DNA of 64,000 nucleotides, taken from the NCBI RefSeq assembly GCF_001006325.2, contig NZ_LBIA02000001.1:869501-933500 (forward strand). Reading direction: 5' to 3'. The notes beneath the pieces were generated by a model. It was not told the DNA's origin, made no database searches, and saw only the letters and a program-made list of their open reading frames with translations. The position numbers and the translations under genes are program-made. The DNA comes from Afipia massiliensis (GTDB taxonomy: Bacteria > Pseudomonadota > Alphaproteobacteria > Rhizobiales > Xanthobacteraceae). Below, in pieces: positions 17,436 through 26,684 of this stretch (the first letter of the stretch is position 1; each line of letters starts with the position of its first letter).

Positions 17436-18614
17436 TCACTTCTTGATAGTCAGCAACTCATTGTCGCAAAGATCGTAGGTCACCATGGACTCGCCGGATT
17501 GCGGCCGGTTCAGCCATTCCCGATGACTCATGGAGGTGTAAACATCGCGCTCGCCCGCGGCCCAGTGCTCGACCATTCCGAGCCGGGAAAAATCGTAATC
17601 CTTCGACGAGGCTTCGTGCGTCTTGCTGCGGTAGATCAGATGAACCACCGTGACGGTGTTTTCCTTCGCCGCTTCATTGAGCGTGGCGACCAGCGGATCG
17701 CCCTTGAAGCTGTCCGGAAGCTTGGCGATCAGTTCGCGCACCGCCTTCTTGGCGTCGTGAACCTTCTTCGCCTTGTCGGTGTTCATGCGGGTGCGGCTGG
17801 AATAGCGGATGTCCTTCTCGCGCTCGGCCGCCTCGGCCAGCGTCTGCGGCAGCGGGCCGCGCGCACTGAACAGATCGACCTGAAAGATCAGCAGATCGCG
17901 GGCCGTCTCGGCATCCAGCACATAGTCCAGCGGCGTGTTGGACGCGACGCCGCCGTCCCAATAGTGGTCGCCCTCGATCTCGATGGACGGAAAGCCCGGC
18001 GGCAGCGCACCGGACGCCATGATGTGCTCCGGCCCGATCTTCTTGCCCATCTTCCTGAACGCGACATTGTCGAAATATCTGAAATTGCCGCTGGTGACGC
18101 TGACCGCGCCAACGCTCAGGCGGATCTTTGCCTCGTTGATCAGATCGAAGTCGACCAGCCGCTCCAGCGTCGCGCGCAGTGGCGTAGTGTCGTAGTAGCT
18201 CTGCGATTGCGGGCTGCCCGGAGGCCACAGCAGCGCGGGCGGGACGCGAGGCGTAAAGAAACCGGGAACGCCGAAGGTCGCGATCAGCGCAGCGCTGGTC
18301 TCGTTGAAAACCGAGCGTGCATGATCGCCTTGCACGAACGGGCTCCAGGGCCGCGGCGAGGCCGACGACACCATTTCCCAGAATTCCTTGAGTTTGCCGA
18401 CGCGCTTCTCCCGCGGATTGCCGGCGATGATCGCGGCGTTGATCGCGCCGATCGAAATGCCTGCGATCCATTCAGGTTCGAAATCGTGATGGCAAAGCGC
18501 CTGATAGGCCCCGGCCTGATAGGAGCCGAGCGCGCCGCCGCCTTGCAGCACCAGCACGCGCTGGGCCTGCGCGGGAATCGTGGCAGCGGGTTTATCGGGG
18601 GAACGTTGATCCAT
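17436..18614 (-). CDS. Patatin-like phospholipase / acyl hydrolase (DUF3734-type)
   Basis: 392 residues. Patatin motifs: oxyanion loop GGGALGSYQAG (25-35), nucleophile elbow G-I-S54-I-G, and the catalytic Asp in 'YYWDGGVASNTPLDYV' (about 215). The C-terminal part ('VVHLIYRSKTHEASSKDYDFSRLGM') is typical of the patatin group with a DUF3734 extension. Its operon partner is 3-hydroxybutyrate dehydrogenase, which suggests that the hydrolase supplies 3-hydroxybutyrate from an ester or polymer. That link is inference from context; lipid hydrolysis is equally possible. Confidence 0.85.
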   Translation of the reverse strand: MDQRSPDKPAATIPAQAQRVLVLQGGGALGSYQAGAYQALCHHDFEPEWIAGISIGAINAAIIAGNPREKRVGKLKEFWEMVSSASPRPWSPFVQGDHARSVFNETSAALIATFGVPGFFTPRVPPALLWPPGSPQSQSYYDTTPLRATLERLVDFDLINEAKIRLSVGAVSVTSGNFRYFDNVAFRKMGKKIGPEHIMASGALPPGFPSIEIEGDHYWDGGVASNTPLDYVLDAETARDLLIFQVDLFSARGPLPQTLAEAAEREKDIRYSSRTRMNTDKAKKVHDAKKAVRELIAKLPDSFKGDPLVATLNEAAKENTVTVVHLIYRSKTHEASSKDYDFSRLGMVEHWAAGERDVYTSMSHREWLNRPQSGESMVTYDLCDNELLTIKK

Positions 18615-18628
18615 AAGCCATCACTGAA

Positions 18629-18792
18629 CTAGTGTCCCGTATCCGAGGTTCGCTTCGCTTTGCAGCGCTCTCCGAGCGAACCTCGGATACGAACGGACAC
18701 TAGCAAACTATAATTCTAGTGATCCTTTGGTTCTGACATTCGTAAAAGCGCCCGCGAAGGATATGATACGAATGTCAGAACCGGATCACTAG
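18629..18792. repeat. 164-bp double-hairpin element, copy 1
   Basis: Two long imperfect palindromes joined by a 12-bp AT-rich linker (caaactataatt). The first has arms 18629-18654 and 18675-18703 (17-bp inner and 9-bp outer stems, 3-nt bulge). The second has arms 18716-18744 and 18767-18792 (10-bp outer and 16-bp inner stems, 3-nt bulge). Copy 2 at 19402-19565 has exactly the same length, bulges and linker but different, still fully paired, inner arms. No coding capacity. Confidence 0.85.
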
Positions 18793-18876
18793 CATCGTGG
18801 AACCGATGCTGCAGTACGGTGGCCTCTGTTCGCAGCCGCGTCAATTGGCCAAAACGAGGGGAACGTCACAGAAGAT

Positions 18877-19386
18877 TTATCTGGAATCCGGTGCGGCAAG
18901 GATCAGCGTCCAGAACACCTTGTATTTGGTATTCGGAACATAGGTCGCGGCGATGCCCATTTTTGTGACACCGCTTGTCAGCATATTGGCCTTATGGGGC
19001 GGCGAATCCCGCCAGCCCGAGAAGGCTTCCGCCAGGGTGTGATAACCGGCCGATACGTTTTCGACCGCCTTGGTGGCGTCGAAGCCCGAGGCCTTGATGC
19101 GCTTGTCGAGGGTACCGGCGACATTGTGGTCGAGCTTGTTGCGAGCGCCCATCGCCTGCGACTGGGTCTCTGCCGCCTTCATCAGCAGCGGATCGACCTG
19201 GACCGCGCCGAGGCCGTTGTTCTGCCGGTAGCCGGAGATCATCGAGGCCGCGACGTTGGGGTCGAGCTTCGCACCGGCACTGGCCATGCTGAGATAGAAT
19301 GCCGGCTGCTCGGTGGACGTGTCGCCGCCCGTCCCACAGCCGCTCAAAATCGTCAGCGCCAGAATGGCCCCCGCCACGCGTATCAT
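18877..19386 (-). CDS. CAP (SCP/PR1-like) domain lipoprotein
   Basis: 169 residues. Lipoprotein signal: MIRVAGAILALTILSGC with lipobox LSGC (Cys17). The CAP fold follows: 'MISGYRQNNGLGAVQVDPLLMKAAETQSQAMGARNKLDHNVAGTLDKRI', 'VSAGYHTLAEAFSGWRDSPPHKANML' and 'MGIAATYVPNTKYKVFWTLIL', with the conserved His and Glu-type positions of the CAP cavity. Role unknown; bacterial CAP proteins are envelope-associated. Start ATG 19386 follows GGGGA; the TTG at 19398 is less likely. The gene is bracketed by two copies of the double-hairpin element, and copy 2 ends only 16 bp before its start. Confidence 0.82.
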   Translation of the reverse strand: MIRVAGAILALTILSGCGTGGDTSTEQPAFYLSMASAGAKLDPNVAASMISGYRQNNGLGAVQVDPLLMKAAETQSQAMGARNKLDHNVAGTLDKRIKASGFDATKAVENVSAGYHTLAEAFSGWRDSPPHKANMLTSGVTKMGIAATYVPNTKYKVFWTLILAAPDSR

Positions 19387-19401
19387 ATGATTCCCCAACC
19401 C

Positions 19402-19565
19402 CTAGTGTCCTGAATCCGAAGTTCGCCGCCTTTCCAGCGCACTCCGTAGCGAACTTCGGATTCAAAAGGACACTAGCAAATTATAATTCTAGTGTGGTTT
19501 TGGTTCGCAAGTCCGCAAATGGACGTGCTGAGAAAATGTTGCGGACTTGCGAACCACCACACTAG
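19402..19565. repeat. 164-bp double-hairpin element, copy 2
   Basis: Same orientation and architecture as copy 1. First hairpin arms 19402-19426 and 19449-19476, linker caaattataatt, second hairpin arms 19489-19518 and 19539-19565. In the first hairpin all three inner-arm differences from copy 1 are matched by compensating changes in the partner arm. The second hairpin has a mostly different but perfectly paired inner stem. Confidence 0.85.
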
Positions 19566-19643
19566 TCGGCGTTTGTTGCACACCAACAGTGGCTGAAAGG
19601 TGAACGGGGAAGGGATTGGTTTCGGCAAGGAACCACATGTCCG

Positions 19644-19713
19644 GTCGTCCCCGCGAAAGCGGGGACCCAGTCTTTTTGAAGAGCTGGATTCCCGCTTTCG
19701 CGGGAATGAGCGG
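19644..19713. repeat. Dispersed palindromic repeat, family A (copy 3)
   Basis: tcgtccccgcgaaagcgggg followed after about 20 bp by attcccgctttcgcgggaat, as at 12273-12340. Located in the 425-bp gap 19387-19811, which holds only repeats. Confidence 0.85.
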
Positions 19714-19744
19714 AGAGGATCGTACCCTTAGCGATGAAGGAAGC

Positions 19745-19803
19745 GCCCCTCACCCGGATCGCAAGAGCGATCCGACCTCTCCCCGTAAGAACGGGAGAGA
19801 GGT
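19745..19803. repeat. Dispersed repeat, family C
   Basis: Two short palindromes in tandem (ggatcgcaagagcgatcc and ctctccccgtaagaacgggagag). They lie 8 bp from the stop codon of cysA, so may act as its 3' hairpin. Single copy in this window; the sequence style is typical of intergenic repeats in this bacterial group. Confidence 0.65.
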
Positions 19804-19811
19804 AAGCAAGA

Positions 19812-20861
19812 TCAGGAGGCCGCCGGAAACAGCCGGTAGCGCCGAGGCTGCAGGCTGACCACGTCGCCGGGCTTGAGATCGCGGTCGCGCGGCGCGTCGA
19901 TCTCGATCAGGGTCTCGTTGGCGCCGTTATGCAGCACCACGTCGGCGCGCTGGGTCGGCCCGAACGCACGCACGTGCTTGACGTCGCCCTCGAAGATGCC
20001 GCTGCCGTTCGGCACGATCGAAACATCATGGCGGCGGATGAAGAGGTTCGACGGACCCGACGCCGCATCGCGCGGCTCGAGGTTCAGCACCTTGTCGCCG
20101 AGCCGGACCTTGCCGTCCGACACCTGCACCGGCAGCACGATGGATTCGCCGATGAAGCCGTGAACGAACGCCGTCGCCGGATTGTCGTACACATCACCGG
20201 GCGTGCCGATCTGCTCGATCTTGCCCTTGTCCATCACCACCACGCGGTTGGCGACTTCCAGCGCTTCTTCCTGATCGTGGGTCACGAAGATCGAGGTGAC
20301 ATGAATCTCGTCGTGAAGCTGACGCAACCAGCGGCGCAGTTCCTTGCGCACCTTGGCATCTAACGCGCCGAACGGCTCGTCCAGCAGCAGAATGCGCGGC
20401 TCGATGGCGAGCGCGCGCGCAAGCGCGATGCGCTGACGCTGGCCGCCGGACAACTGGCTCGGATAGCGGTCCGCCAGCCAGTCGAGTTGCACCAGATCGA
20501 GCAGTTCCTTCACCCTCTTCCGAATATGTACCTCGTCCTTGCGGATGGCGCGCGGCTGCACCCGCAGGCCGAAGGCGACGTTCTCGAACACGCTCATGTG
20601 CCGGAACAGCGCGTAATGCTGGAACACGAAGCCGACGTGACGCTCGCCGGCGCCGCGCGACAGCGCATCTTCGCCGTCGAAGATCACCGAGCCTTCGTCG
20701 GGCCAGTCGAGGCCGGCGATAATGCGCAGCAGCGACGTCTTGCCCGATCCCGACGGCCCGAGCAGCGCCACCAGCTCGCCGGTGGCGACCTTGAGATCGA
20801 CATTGTCGAGCGCGGCAAAGGTGCCGAACTTTTTCACGATGTTGCGGACTTCAATCGTCAC
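19812..20861 (-). CDS. cysA: Sulfate/thiosulfate import ATP-binding protein CysA
   Basis: 349 residues. ABC ATPase: Walker A GPSGSGKT (35-42), Q-loop VFQHYALF, signature LSGGQRQR (about 137), Walker [14 protein letters not shown]-loop [10 protein letters not shown]-terminal regulatory TOBE-like part follows ('[19 protein letters not shown]'). It powers sulfate uptake with the two permeases just upstream; the start overlaps cysW by 11 bp. It is the only sulfate-type ATPase gene in the window, although a second binding protein/permease set lies at 31545-34377. Confidence 0.92.
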   Translation of the reverse strand: MTIEVRNIVKKFGTFAALDNVDLKVATGELVALLGPSGSGKTSLLRIIAGLDWPDEGSVIFDGEDALSRGAGERHVGFVFQHYALFRHMSVFENVAFGLRVQPRAIRKDEVHIRKRVKELLDLVQLDWLADRYPSQLSGGQRQRIALARALAIEPRILLLDEPFGALDAKVRKELRRWLRQLHDEIHVTSIFVTHDQEEALEVANRVVVMDKGKIEQIGTPGDVYDNPATAFVHGFIGESIVLPVQVSDGKVRLGDKVLNLEPRDAASGPSNLFIRRHDVSIVPNGSGIFEGDVKHVRAFGPTQRADVVLHNGANETLIEIDAPRDRDLKPGDVVSLQPRRYRLFPAAS

Positions 20862-21717
20862 TTGCGGTCTGTCCTTCTTCGAGATGGCTTTCGAGGACCG
20901 TTTTCACGATCAGCGTGACGAGCGCCAGGAAAGCGAGCAACGACGCGATCGCGAACGAAGCCACAAACTGGTACTCATTGTACAGGATTTCGACGAGCAG
21001 CGGCATGGTGTTGGTTTCGCCGCGGATGTGGCCGGAGACCACGGAAACCGCGCCGAATTCGCCCATGGCGCGGGCGTTGCACAGCAGCACGCCGTACAGG
21101 ATACCCCATTTGATATTGGGGATGGTCACGCGCAGGAAGGTGCGCAGCCCGGACGCGCCGAGCGAAATCGCCGCCTCTTCCTCCTGGGTGCCCTGCTCCT
21201 GCATCAGCGGGATCAACTCGCGCGCCACGAACGGGAACGTCACGAACGTGGTCGCCAGCGCGATGCCGGGCACCGCGAACAGGATCTGCACGTTGTGTTC
21301 CATCAGCCAGGCGCCGAAATAACCCTGGGCGCCGAACAGCAGCACGAACACCAGGCCCGAAATCACCGGGCTGACCGAGAACGGCAGATCGATCAGCGTG
21401 ATCAGAAACACCTTGCCGCGAAACTCGAACTTCGCGATGGCCCATGCGGCGATCACCCCGAAGACCAGGTTGAGCCCCACCGATATCGCGGCGACGGTCA
21501 GCGTCAGCCGGATCGCGGAGAGCGCTTCCGGGTCCGACAGCGCCGCGAGATATGCGCCGATCCCTTTCGAGAACGCCTCGGTGAACACCACGACCAGCGG
21601 CAGCACCACGAAGATGGTCAGGAAGGTAATCGCAATGGTGATGAGGGTCCATCGCACCAAAAAAGGCTCGGTGCGAATCTCGTGCGCCGACGGCGTTGCG
21701 GGTCTGTTGATCACCAT
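20851..21717 (-). CDS. cysW: Sulfate ABC transporter permease CysW (set 1)
   Basis: 288 residues, six membrane spans. The binding-protein-dependent permease (EAA) loop is '[42 protein letters not shown]' followed by '[37 protein letters not shown]', typical of CysW. It pairs with CysT at 21730-22572, 12 bp upstream. Confidence 0.9.
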   Translation of the reverse strand: MVINRPATPSAHEIRTEPFLVRWTLITIAITFLTIFVVLPLVVVFTEAFSKGIGAYLAALSDPEALSAIRLTLTVAAISVGLNLVFGVIAAWAIAKFEFRGKVFLITLIDLPFSVSPVISGLVFVLLFGAQGYFGAWLMEHNVQILFAVPGIALATTFVTFPFVARELIPLMQEQGTQEEEAAISLGASGLRTFLRVTIPNIKWGILYGVLLCNARAMGEFGAVSVVSGHIRGETNTMPLLVEILYNEYQFVASFAIASLLAFLALVTLIVKTVLESHLEEGQTASDD

Positions 21718-21729
21718 GATCGTTGCCGC

Positions 21730-22572
21730 CTAGACCGCAACCGAAACGCCGCGCGTCTGCGCCCAGCGTTGAATGCGGTTGATGGTGAAGATGATAAGGA
21801 ATGAGACGATCAGCATGATCACGGCAATCGCGGTGGCGTCCGCATAACGGAATTCCGACAGCCGGATCACGATCAGCAGCGGCGCGATTTCCGACACGTT
21901 CGGCAGGTTTCCGGCAATGAAGATCACCGAACCGTATTCGCCGACGGCGCGCGCAAACGCCAGCGCAAAGCCGGTCAGGATCGCAGGCGTCAGGCTCGGC
22001 AGGATCACGCGCCGGATGATATCCCAGCGCGACGCGCCGAGCGATGCCGCCGCCTCCTCGACCTCGATTTCGAGATCGATCAACACCGGCTGCACCGTGC
22101 GCACCACGAACGGAAACCCGATGAAGATCATCGCCACGAAAATGCCGATCGGCGTGAAGGCGACCTTGATTCCCATCTCAGCCAGCGGCGCGCCGAGCCA
22201 GCCCTTTTGCGCGAACAGCGCGGTCAGCGCGACGCCGGCCACGGCGGTCGGCAGCGCGAACGGAATATCCACGATAGCGTCGAAGATCCGGCGGCCGGGA
22301 AAGCGATAGCGCACCAGCACCCAGACGATGATCATGCCCATCACGAGATTGACGAGCGCGGCCAGGAACGCGAGGCCAAACGAAATCCTCAGCGCATTGA
22401 GGGTGCGGCGCGCGGTGAGAATGCCCCAGAACTGATCGAGCGACAGTTCGAATGTCTTGAGAAAGAGACCCGCGAGCGGAATGAGGACAATAATGGATAG
22501 CCATGTGAGCGTCAGCCCCATGGTGAGGCCAAAACCCGGCAATGCCCGTCGTCGTCCCGTTCCTCCGCTCAC
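21730..22572 (-). CDS. cysT: Sulfate ABC transporter permease CysT/CysU (set 1)
   Basis: 280 residues, six spans. 'DIPFALPTAVAGVALTALFAQKGWLGAPL' and the EAA loop 'DLEIEVEEAAASLGASRWDIIRRVILPSLTPAILTGFALAFARAVGEYGSVIFIAGN' identify the CysT branch. It lies between the binding-protein gene (26-bp gap) and cysW (12-bp gap). Confidence 0.9.
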   Translation of the reverse strand: MSGGTGRRRALPGFGLTMGLTLTWLSIIVLIPLAGLFLKTFELSLDQFWGILTARRTLNALRISFGLAFLAALVNLVMGMIIVWVLVRYRFPGRRIFDAIVDIPFALPTAVAGVALTALFAQKGWLGAPLAEMGIKVAFTPIGIFVAMIFIGFPFVVRTVQPVLIDLEIEVEEAAASLGASRWDIIRRVILPSLTPAILTGFALAFARAVGEYGSVIFIAGNLPNVSEIAPLLIVIRLSEFRYADATAIAVIMLIVSFLIIFTINRIQRWAQTRGVSVAV

Positions 22573-22598
22573 GATGCCCCCATCATTCCGCGTTCAGA

Positions 22599-23603
22599 TC
22601 AGTTCTTGTAGATCTGATCAAAAACGCCGCCCTCGGCGAAGTGTTCCTTTTGCGCCTTGGTCCAGCCGCCGAACACGTCGTCGATGGTGAAAAGGTTAAC
22701 CTTTGCAAAGGAGTCCGCATACTTCTCGCCGACCGCGGCATCGCGCGGGCGATAGAAATTCCGCGCCGCGATTTCCTGGCCTTCCTTGGTGTACCAGTAT
22801 TTCAGGTAAGCTTCAGCGGCGGCACGGGTGCCTTTCCTGTCGGCCACCGTATCCACCAGCGCAATCGGCGGCTCGGCCAGGATCGACAGCGGCGGCGCCA
22901 CGATCTCAAACTTGTCCTTGCCGAATTCCTTCACCGCAAGGAAGGCTTCGTTCTCCCAGGCCAGCAGCACGTCGCCGACGCCCCGTTCAACGAACGTCAC
23001 GGTTGAGCCGCGCGCGCCCGTATCGAGCACCGGCACATTCTTGAAGACGTCGCCGACAAACTTCCTTGCCTTGTCCTCGCCGCCGTACTTCTTCAGCGCG
23101 TAGCCCCACGCCGCGAGATAATTCCAGCGCGCGCCGCCCGACGTCTTGGGATTCGGCGTGATGACCTGCACGCCGCTCTTCACCAGATCGTCCCAGTCCT
23201 TGATGCCCTTGGGGTTGCCCTTGCGCACGAGGAACACGATGGTCGAGGTATAGGGCGACGCATTCTGCGGAAGCTTTGCCTGCCAGTCCTTCGCGATCAG
23301 GTTCTTGCCCGCGATCGCGTCGATGTCATAGGCGAGCGCCAGCGTCACCACGTCGGCTTTCAAACCATCGATCACCGAGCGCGCCTGCGAACCCGATCCG
23401 CCATGCGACTGCTTGATCTCGATGCTCTTGCCGGTTTCCTTCTGGTACGCGGCGGAGAACGCCTTGTTGAAATCGGAGTACAGCTCGCGCGTCGGATCGT
23501 ACGACACGTTCAGCAGCGACACATCCGCGGCAAGCGCAGAACCGGCCCAGATCAAACTTCCGGCCACCAGGAGACGGGCGATAACAGGATTGGGGCGAAC
23601 CAT
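22599..23603 (-). CDS. sbp: Sulfate-binding protein (set 1)
   Basis: 334 residues with a signal peptide ([20 protein letters not shown], cleavage at ALA-AD). The sulfate-binding family signature '[22 protein letters not shown]', '[32 protein letters not shown]' and '[20 protein letters not shown]' is clear. ATG 23603 has GGAG 7 nt upstream. First gene of the operon sbp-cysT-cysW-cysA. It is the same length as the second copy at 31545-32549 but clearly diverged from it. Confidence 0.92.
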   Translation of the reverse strand: MVRPNPVIARLLVAGSLIWAGSALAADVSLLNVSYDPTRELYSDFNKAFSAAYQKETGKSIEIKQSHGGSGSQARSVIDGLKADVVTLALAYDIDAIAGKNLIAKDWQAKLPQNASPYTSTIVFLVRKGNPKGIKDWDDLVKSGVQVITPNPKTSGGARWNYLAAWGYALKKYGGEDKARKFVGDVFKNVPVLDTGARGSTVTFVERGVGDVLLAWENEAFLAVKEFGKDKFEIVAPPLSILAEPPIALVDTVADRKGTRAAAEAYLKYWYTKEGQEIAARNFYRPRDAAVGEKYADSFAKVNLFTIDDVFGGWTKAQKEHFAEGGVFDQIYKN

Positions 23604-23701
23604 TTCAAGCTCCATTCGAACTGACGGCATCATCGCCATCAGGGAAGGCGTGAAACTCTGGAAATCGCGTGGTTATGTCAACGAAACCGGATTTCATTCT
23701 T

Positions 23702-23713
23702 AGCAAGCTTGCT
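23702..23713. promoter_or_regulatory. Palindrome upstream of the sulfate transporter operon
   Basis: agcaagcttgct, a perfect 12-bp palindrome about 100 bp upstream of the sbp start in the 154-bp gap behind cysH. It could be an operator for a sulfur regulator; no supporting second site is seen. Confidence 0.25.
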
Positions 23714-23757
23714 GGACAAACGTTCCAAGAAATCGCGATTTTCAAGAAGGCAAAATT

Positions 23758-24507
23758 TTAAGAGGTTTTGGTGACGTGAATACCGCACTCCGTCTTGCCT
23801 CTGTCGCGCCAACGGCCCGCGCGCGGATCCTCGCCGGGGAGCGTGCGGCTGGTGCAAGGCATACACCCGATCGAGCTGAATCCGGATGCGACCAATGGAT
23901 GCGGCGGAAGATCCATGGCCGCATACAGCGCTTTCAACTCGTCCTGCAACACATTGGCGAGCGGATTGAATTTCAGCCGCGCACCATCGGCTTCGACGAC
24001 AGGAATTGCGGCGCGGTCGCCGCCCTGAAACCGCTTGCGGCCGTTGATCCAGCCGTCGAACGACGACAGTGCACGCGCCAGCGGTTCCACCTTGCGAATG
24101 AAGCAGCACTGATCCGGATTCGAAAACCACAGATCGCGATCCTTGTCCTCGCGCGCGAGCGTATCGCTCAGCGGATGAATCGTGCGCACATCGGTCAATC
24201 CGAGAAGTTTGGTCAGCGTGTCGCGATAGGCCAGCGTTTCCTCGAACAGCCAGCCGGTATCGAGAAACACCACCGGAATCGCCGGATCGACATCGGCTGC
24301 AATCTTCAGCAACGCCGCGGATTCCGTGCCGAACGACGACACCACGGCGAGCCTGTCACGGCCAACCTGCCGTACCGCAGCGGCGATGATTTCCGCCGGC
24401 GACGCCTTGGCGAGCGCGCGATCAAGCTCAGCGGCCTCCGCAACGATCAGCGATGACGAAGGGGCAGCAGGAGCCTGCGACAGGAACGACGGTGCAGCGG
24501 TCGTCAT
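23758..24507 (-). CDS. cysH: Adenylylsulfate (APS)-type reductase CysH
   Basis: 249 residues, PAPS/APS reductase family: PP-loop-like 'LAVVSSFGTESAALLKIAADVDP', 'PVVFLDTGWLFEETLAYRD' and the C-terminal catalytic 'ECGIH'. Cys-Cys in 'NPDQCCFIRKVEPL' and the CMPC pair ('SSIGCMPCTSRT') are the iron-sulfur ligands that mark the APS-reducing, [4Fe-4S] type rather than the PAPS type. It makes sulfite for the reductase gene two genes upstream, with a 4-bp overlap (ATGA) with the DUF934 gene. Confidence 0.9.
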   Translation of the reverse strand: MTTAAPSFLSQAPAAPSSSLIVAEAAELDRALAKASPAEIIAAAVRQVGRDRLAVVSSFGTESAALLKIAADVDPAIPVVFLDTGWLFEETLAYRDTLTKLLGLTDVRTIHPLSDTLAREDKDRDLWFSNPDQCCFIRKVEPLARALSSFDGWINGRKRFQGGDRAAIPVVEADGARLKFNPLANVLQDELKALYAAMDLPPHPLVASGFSSIGCMPCTSRTLPGEDPRAGRWRDRGKTECGIHVTKTS

Positions 24508-25016
24508 GAGCGCACTCCTTCCGGCAGATGCATCAGCCGGCGGTGAAACGCGGTGATGCGGCCGTCGCCGGTCGGCTGATAGAACACCGAATAGCGCTTC
24601 GCGACATTGGCGAAGGCGTCGGCGTCGCTCTGCTTCTTGACCTCAAAAGCATCAAACCCGGCGCGCAGCATGAACACGAACTGGTCGCGCAGCACCTGAC
24701 CGATGGCGCGCAACTCGCCCCGAAACTTGAAACGCTCACGCAGCAGCCGCGCCTGGGTGTAGGCACGCCCGTCCCGGAACACCGGAAACACCAGCGCCAC
24801 CGCCGCCAGTCTGTCGAGATGCGGCAGCAGATCGTCGACGTCGCGGTTGTTCGGCCAGATCACGCCGGTCTTGTCCTTGCGCGACAGCGCAGCCTCGGGA
24901 TCGGCAAGAAACCGCTCGGCCGTGATCAGCACCGCGCCGTCAGCGGGAAGCTCCGCGTCGTCGGCCAGATGCACGTAGTCGTCGGCGACGACGGTGTTGC
25001 CCTTAACGAGTGGCAT
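24504..25016 (-). CDS. DUF934 family protein
   Basis: 170 residues matching DUF934: 'GVIWPNNRDVDDLLPHLDRLAAVALVFPVFRDGRAYTQARLLRERFKFRGELRAIGQVLRDQFVFMLRAGFDAFEV'. The family is nearly always encoded between sulfite reductase and CysH, as here, with overlaps on both sides (14 bp with the reductase, 4 bp with cysH). Role unproven; the tight coupling points to an accessory part in sulfite formation or reduction. Confidence 0.88.
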   Translation of the reverse strand: MPLVKGNTVVADDYVHLADDAELPADGAVLITAERFLADPEAALSRKDKTGVIWPNNRDVDDLLPHLDRLAAVALVFPVFRDGRAYTQARLLRERFKFRGELRAIGQVLRDQFVFMLRAGFDAFEVKKQSDADAFANVAKRYSVFYQPTGDGRITAFHRRLMHLPEGVRS

Positions 25017-26658
25017 AGACCCGCTCCTTGAAAGGCTCGACGCCGAGACGCTTCACCGCATCGACGAACAGTTCATCGGGACGCTGGCGCAGCGCCAGAT
25101 AGGCCTCGACGATATCTTCGATCACATCGGCAACCTGATCGAACGGCACCGCAGGGCCGACGAGATGGCCGAGCACGGCATTCTCGTCGGCGCGGCCGCC
25201 GATGGTGATCTGGTAAAATTCCTCGCCGTTCTTCTCGACGCCGAGAATACCGATATGGCCGACGTGATGATGGCCGCAAGCATTGATGCAGCCGGAGATA
25301 TTGACGTGCAGCCGGCCTATCAGGTTGGCGGTGTCGTGATTGGCGAACCGCCGGGTGATTTCCTGCGCGATCGGGATCGAGCGCGCATTTGCCAGCGAGC
25401 AGTAATCGAGGCCGGGGCATGCGATGATGTCGGTGACCAGATTGACGTTCGGCGTCGCGACGCCGATCTTGTCGAGCGCGCGCCACAGCGCCGGCAGGTC
25501 GCGCCTGGCGACATGCGGCAGCGCCAGATTCTGTTCGTGACCGACGCGGATTTCGCCGAACGAATACTTCTCAGCCAGATCGGCAATCTCGTCCATCTGC
25601 TCGGCGGTGGCGTCGCCCGGAGGACCGCCGACCGGCTTGAGCGACAACGTCACGATGCCGTAGCCCGGCGCCTTGTGTGCAGCGACGGAGTTCTTGTACC
25701 AGGCCTCGAAATTCGGATTCTGCAGCGCCTTTTTCAGTTCATCCGGCGTATCCGAAAGCTTTTCGTACTTGGGATAGAAGAAGCGCGAGCGGATGTCTTC
25801 GACCTCGGCGGCGTCGAGCGCCAGCGCGCCGTCGCGCATCTGCACCCACTCCTCCTCGACCTCCTGCTTGAACTTCTCGATGCCAAGCTCGTGCACCAGG
25901 ATCTTGATGCGCGCCTTGTAGATGTTGTCGCGGCGGCCGTACTGATTGTAGACGCGCAGGATCGCCTCGACATAGCTCAGGATGTCGCGGTGGCTGACGA
26001 ATTCGTTGATGGTCTTGGCGATGAACGGGGTGCGGCCAAGACCGCCGCCGACCAGAACCTCGAAGCCGCTTTCGCCCGCCGCGTTCCGGTGAATGCGCAG
26101 GCCGATATCGTGAACCTTGATGGCGGCGCGGTCGTGATCGGACGCAGTGATCGCGAACTTGAACTTGCGCGGCAGGAACGAGAATTCCGGATGCAGCGTC
26201 GAATACTGGCGCAGGATTTCCGCCCAGATGCGCGGGTCCTCGACTTCGCCCGGCGCGACACCGGCCCACTGGTCGGAGGTGACGTTGCGGATGCAATTGC
26301 CTGAGGTCTGCATGCCGTGAATGCCGACCTTGGCGAGATCAGCCAGCGCGTCGGGCAATTCGGCCAGCTTGATCCAGTTGTACTGGATGTTCTGCCGGGT
26401 GGTGAAGTGGCCGTAACCGCGGTCGTACTTGCGCGCGACATGCGCCAGCGCCCGCAGCTGCTTCGACGACAGGGTGCCGTAGGGGATCGCGATCCGCAGC
26501 ATGTAGGCATGCAGTTGCAGATAGACGCCGTTCATCAGCCGCAGCGACTTGAATTCGTCCTCGGTTAGCTCGCCGGACAACCGGCGCGCGACCTGATCGC
26601 GAAACTCCGACACACGTTCGTTGACGATGGTCCGGTCGAGTTCGTCGTAAGCATACAT
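25003..26658 (-). CDS. cysI: Assimilatory sulfite reductase hemoprotein (nitrite/sulfite reductase family)
   Basis: 551 residues. Two ferredoxin-like half-domains and two siroheme domains. The first half carries 'RKYDRGYGHFTTRQNIQYNWIKL'. The [4Fe-4S]-siroheme ligands are in 'CPGLDYCSLANA' (about 405) and 'NISGCINACGHHHVGHIGILG' (about 445). It reduces sulfite to sulfide by six electrons. Nitrite reduction is an alternative for the fold, but the neighbours cysH, cysG, cysD and cysNC favour sulfite. Confidence 0.88.
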   Translation of the reverse strand: MYAYDELDRTIVNERVSEFRDQVARRLSGELTEDEFKSLRLMNGVYLQLHAYMLRIAIPYGTLSSKQLRALAHVARKYDRGYGHFTTRQNIQYNWIKLAELPDALADLAKVGIHGMQTSGNCIRNVTSDQWAGVAPGEVEDPRIWAEILRQYSTLHPEFSFLPRKFKFAITASDHDRAAIKVHDIGLRIHRNAAGESGFEVLVGGGLGRTPFIAKTINEFVSHRDILSYVEAILRVYNQYGRRDNIYKARIKILVHELGIEKFKQEVEEEWVQMRDGALALDAAEVEDIRSRFFYPKYEKLSDTPDELKKALQNPNFEAWYKNSVAAHKAPGYGIVTLSLKPVGGPPGDATAEQMDEIADLAEKYSFGEIRVGHEQNLALPHVARRDLPALWRALDKIGVATPNVNLVTDIIACPGLDYCSLANARSIPIAQEITRRFANHDTANLIGRLHVNISGCINACGHHHVGHIGILGVEKNGEEFYQITIGGRADENAVLGHLVGPAVPFDQVADVIEDIVEAYLALRQRPDELFVDAVKRLGVEPFKERVYATR

Positions 26659-26684
26659 AACGATTGCCTTGAAGGTGTCGCGGC

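Noticed and set aside
18629-19565. Composite transposon around the CAP-domain gene
   Set aside because: No transposase, no target-site duplication visible and the repeated units are structured hairpins, not IS ends.
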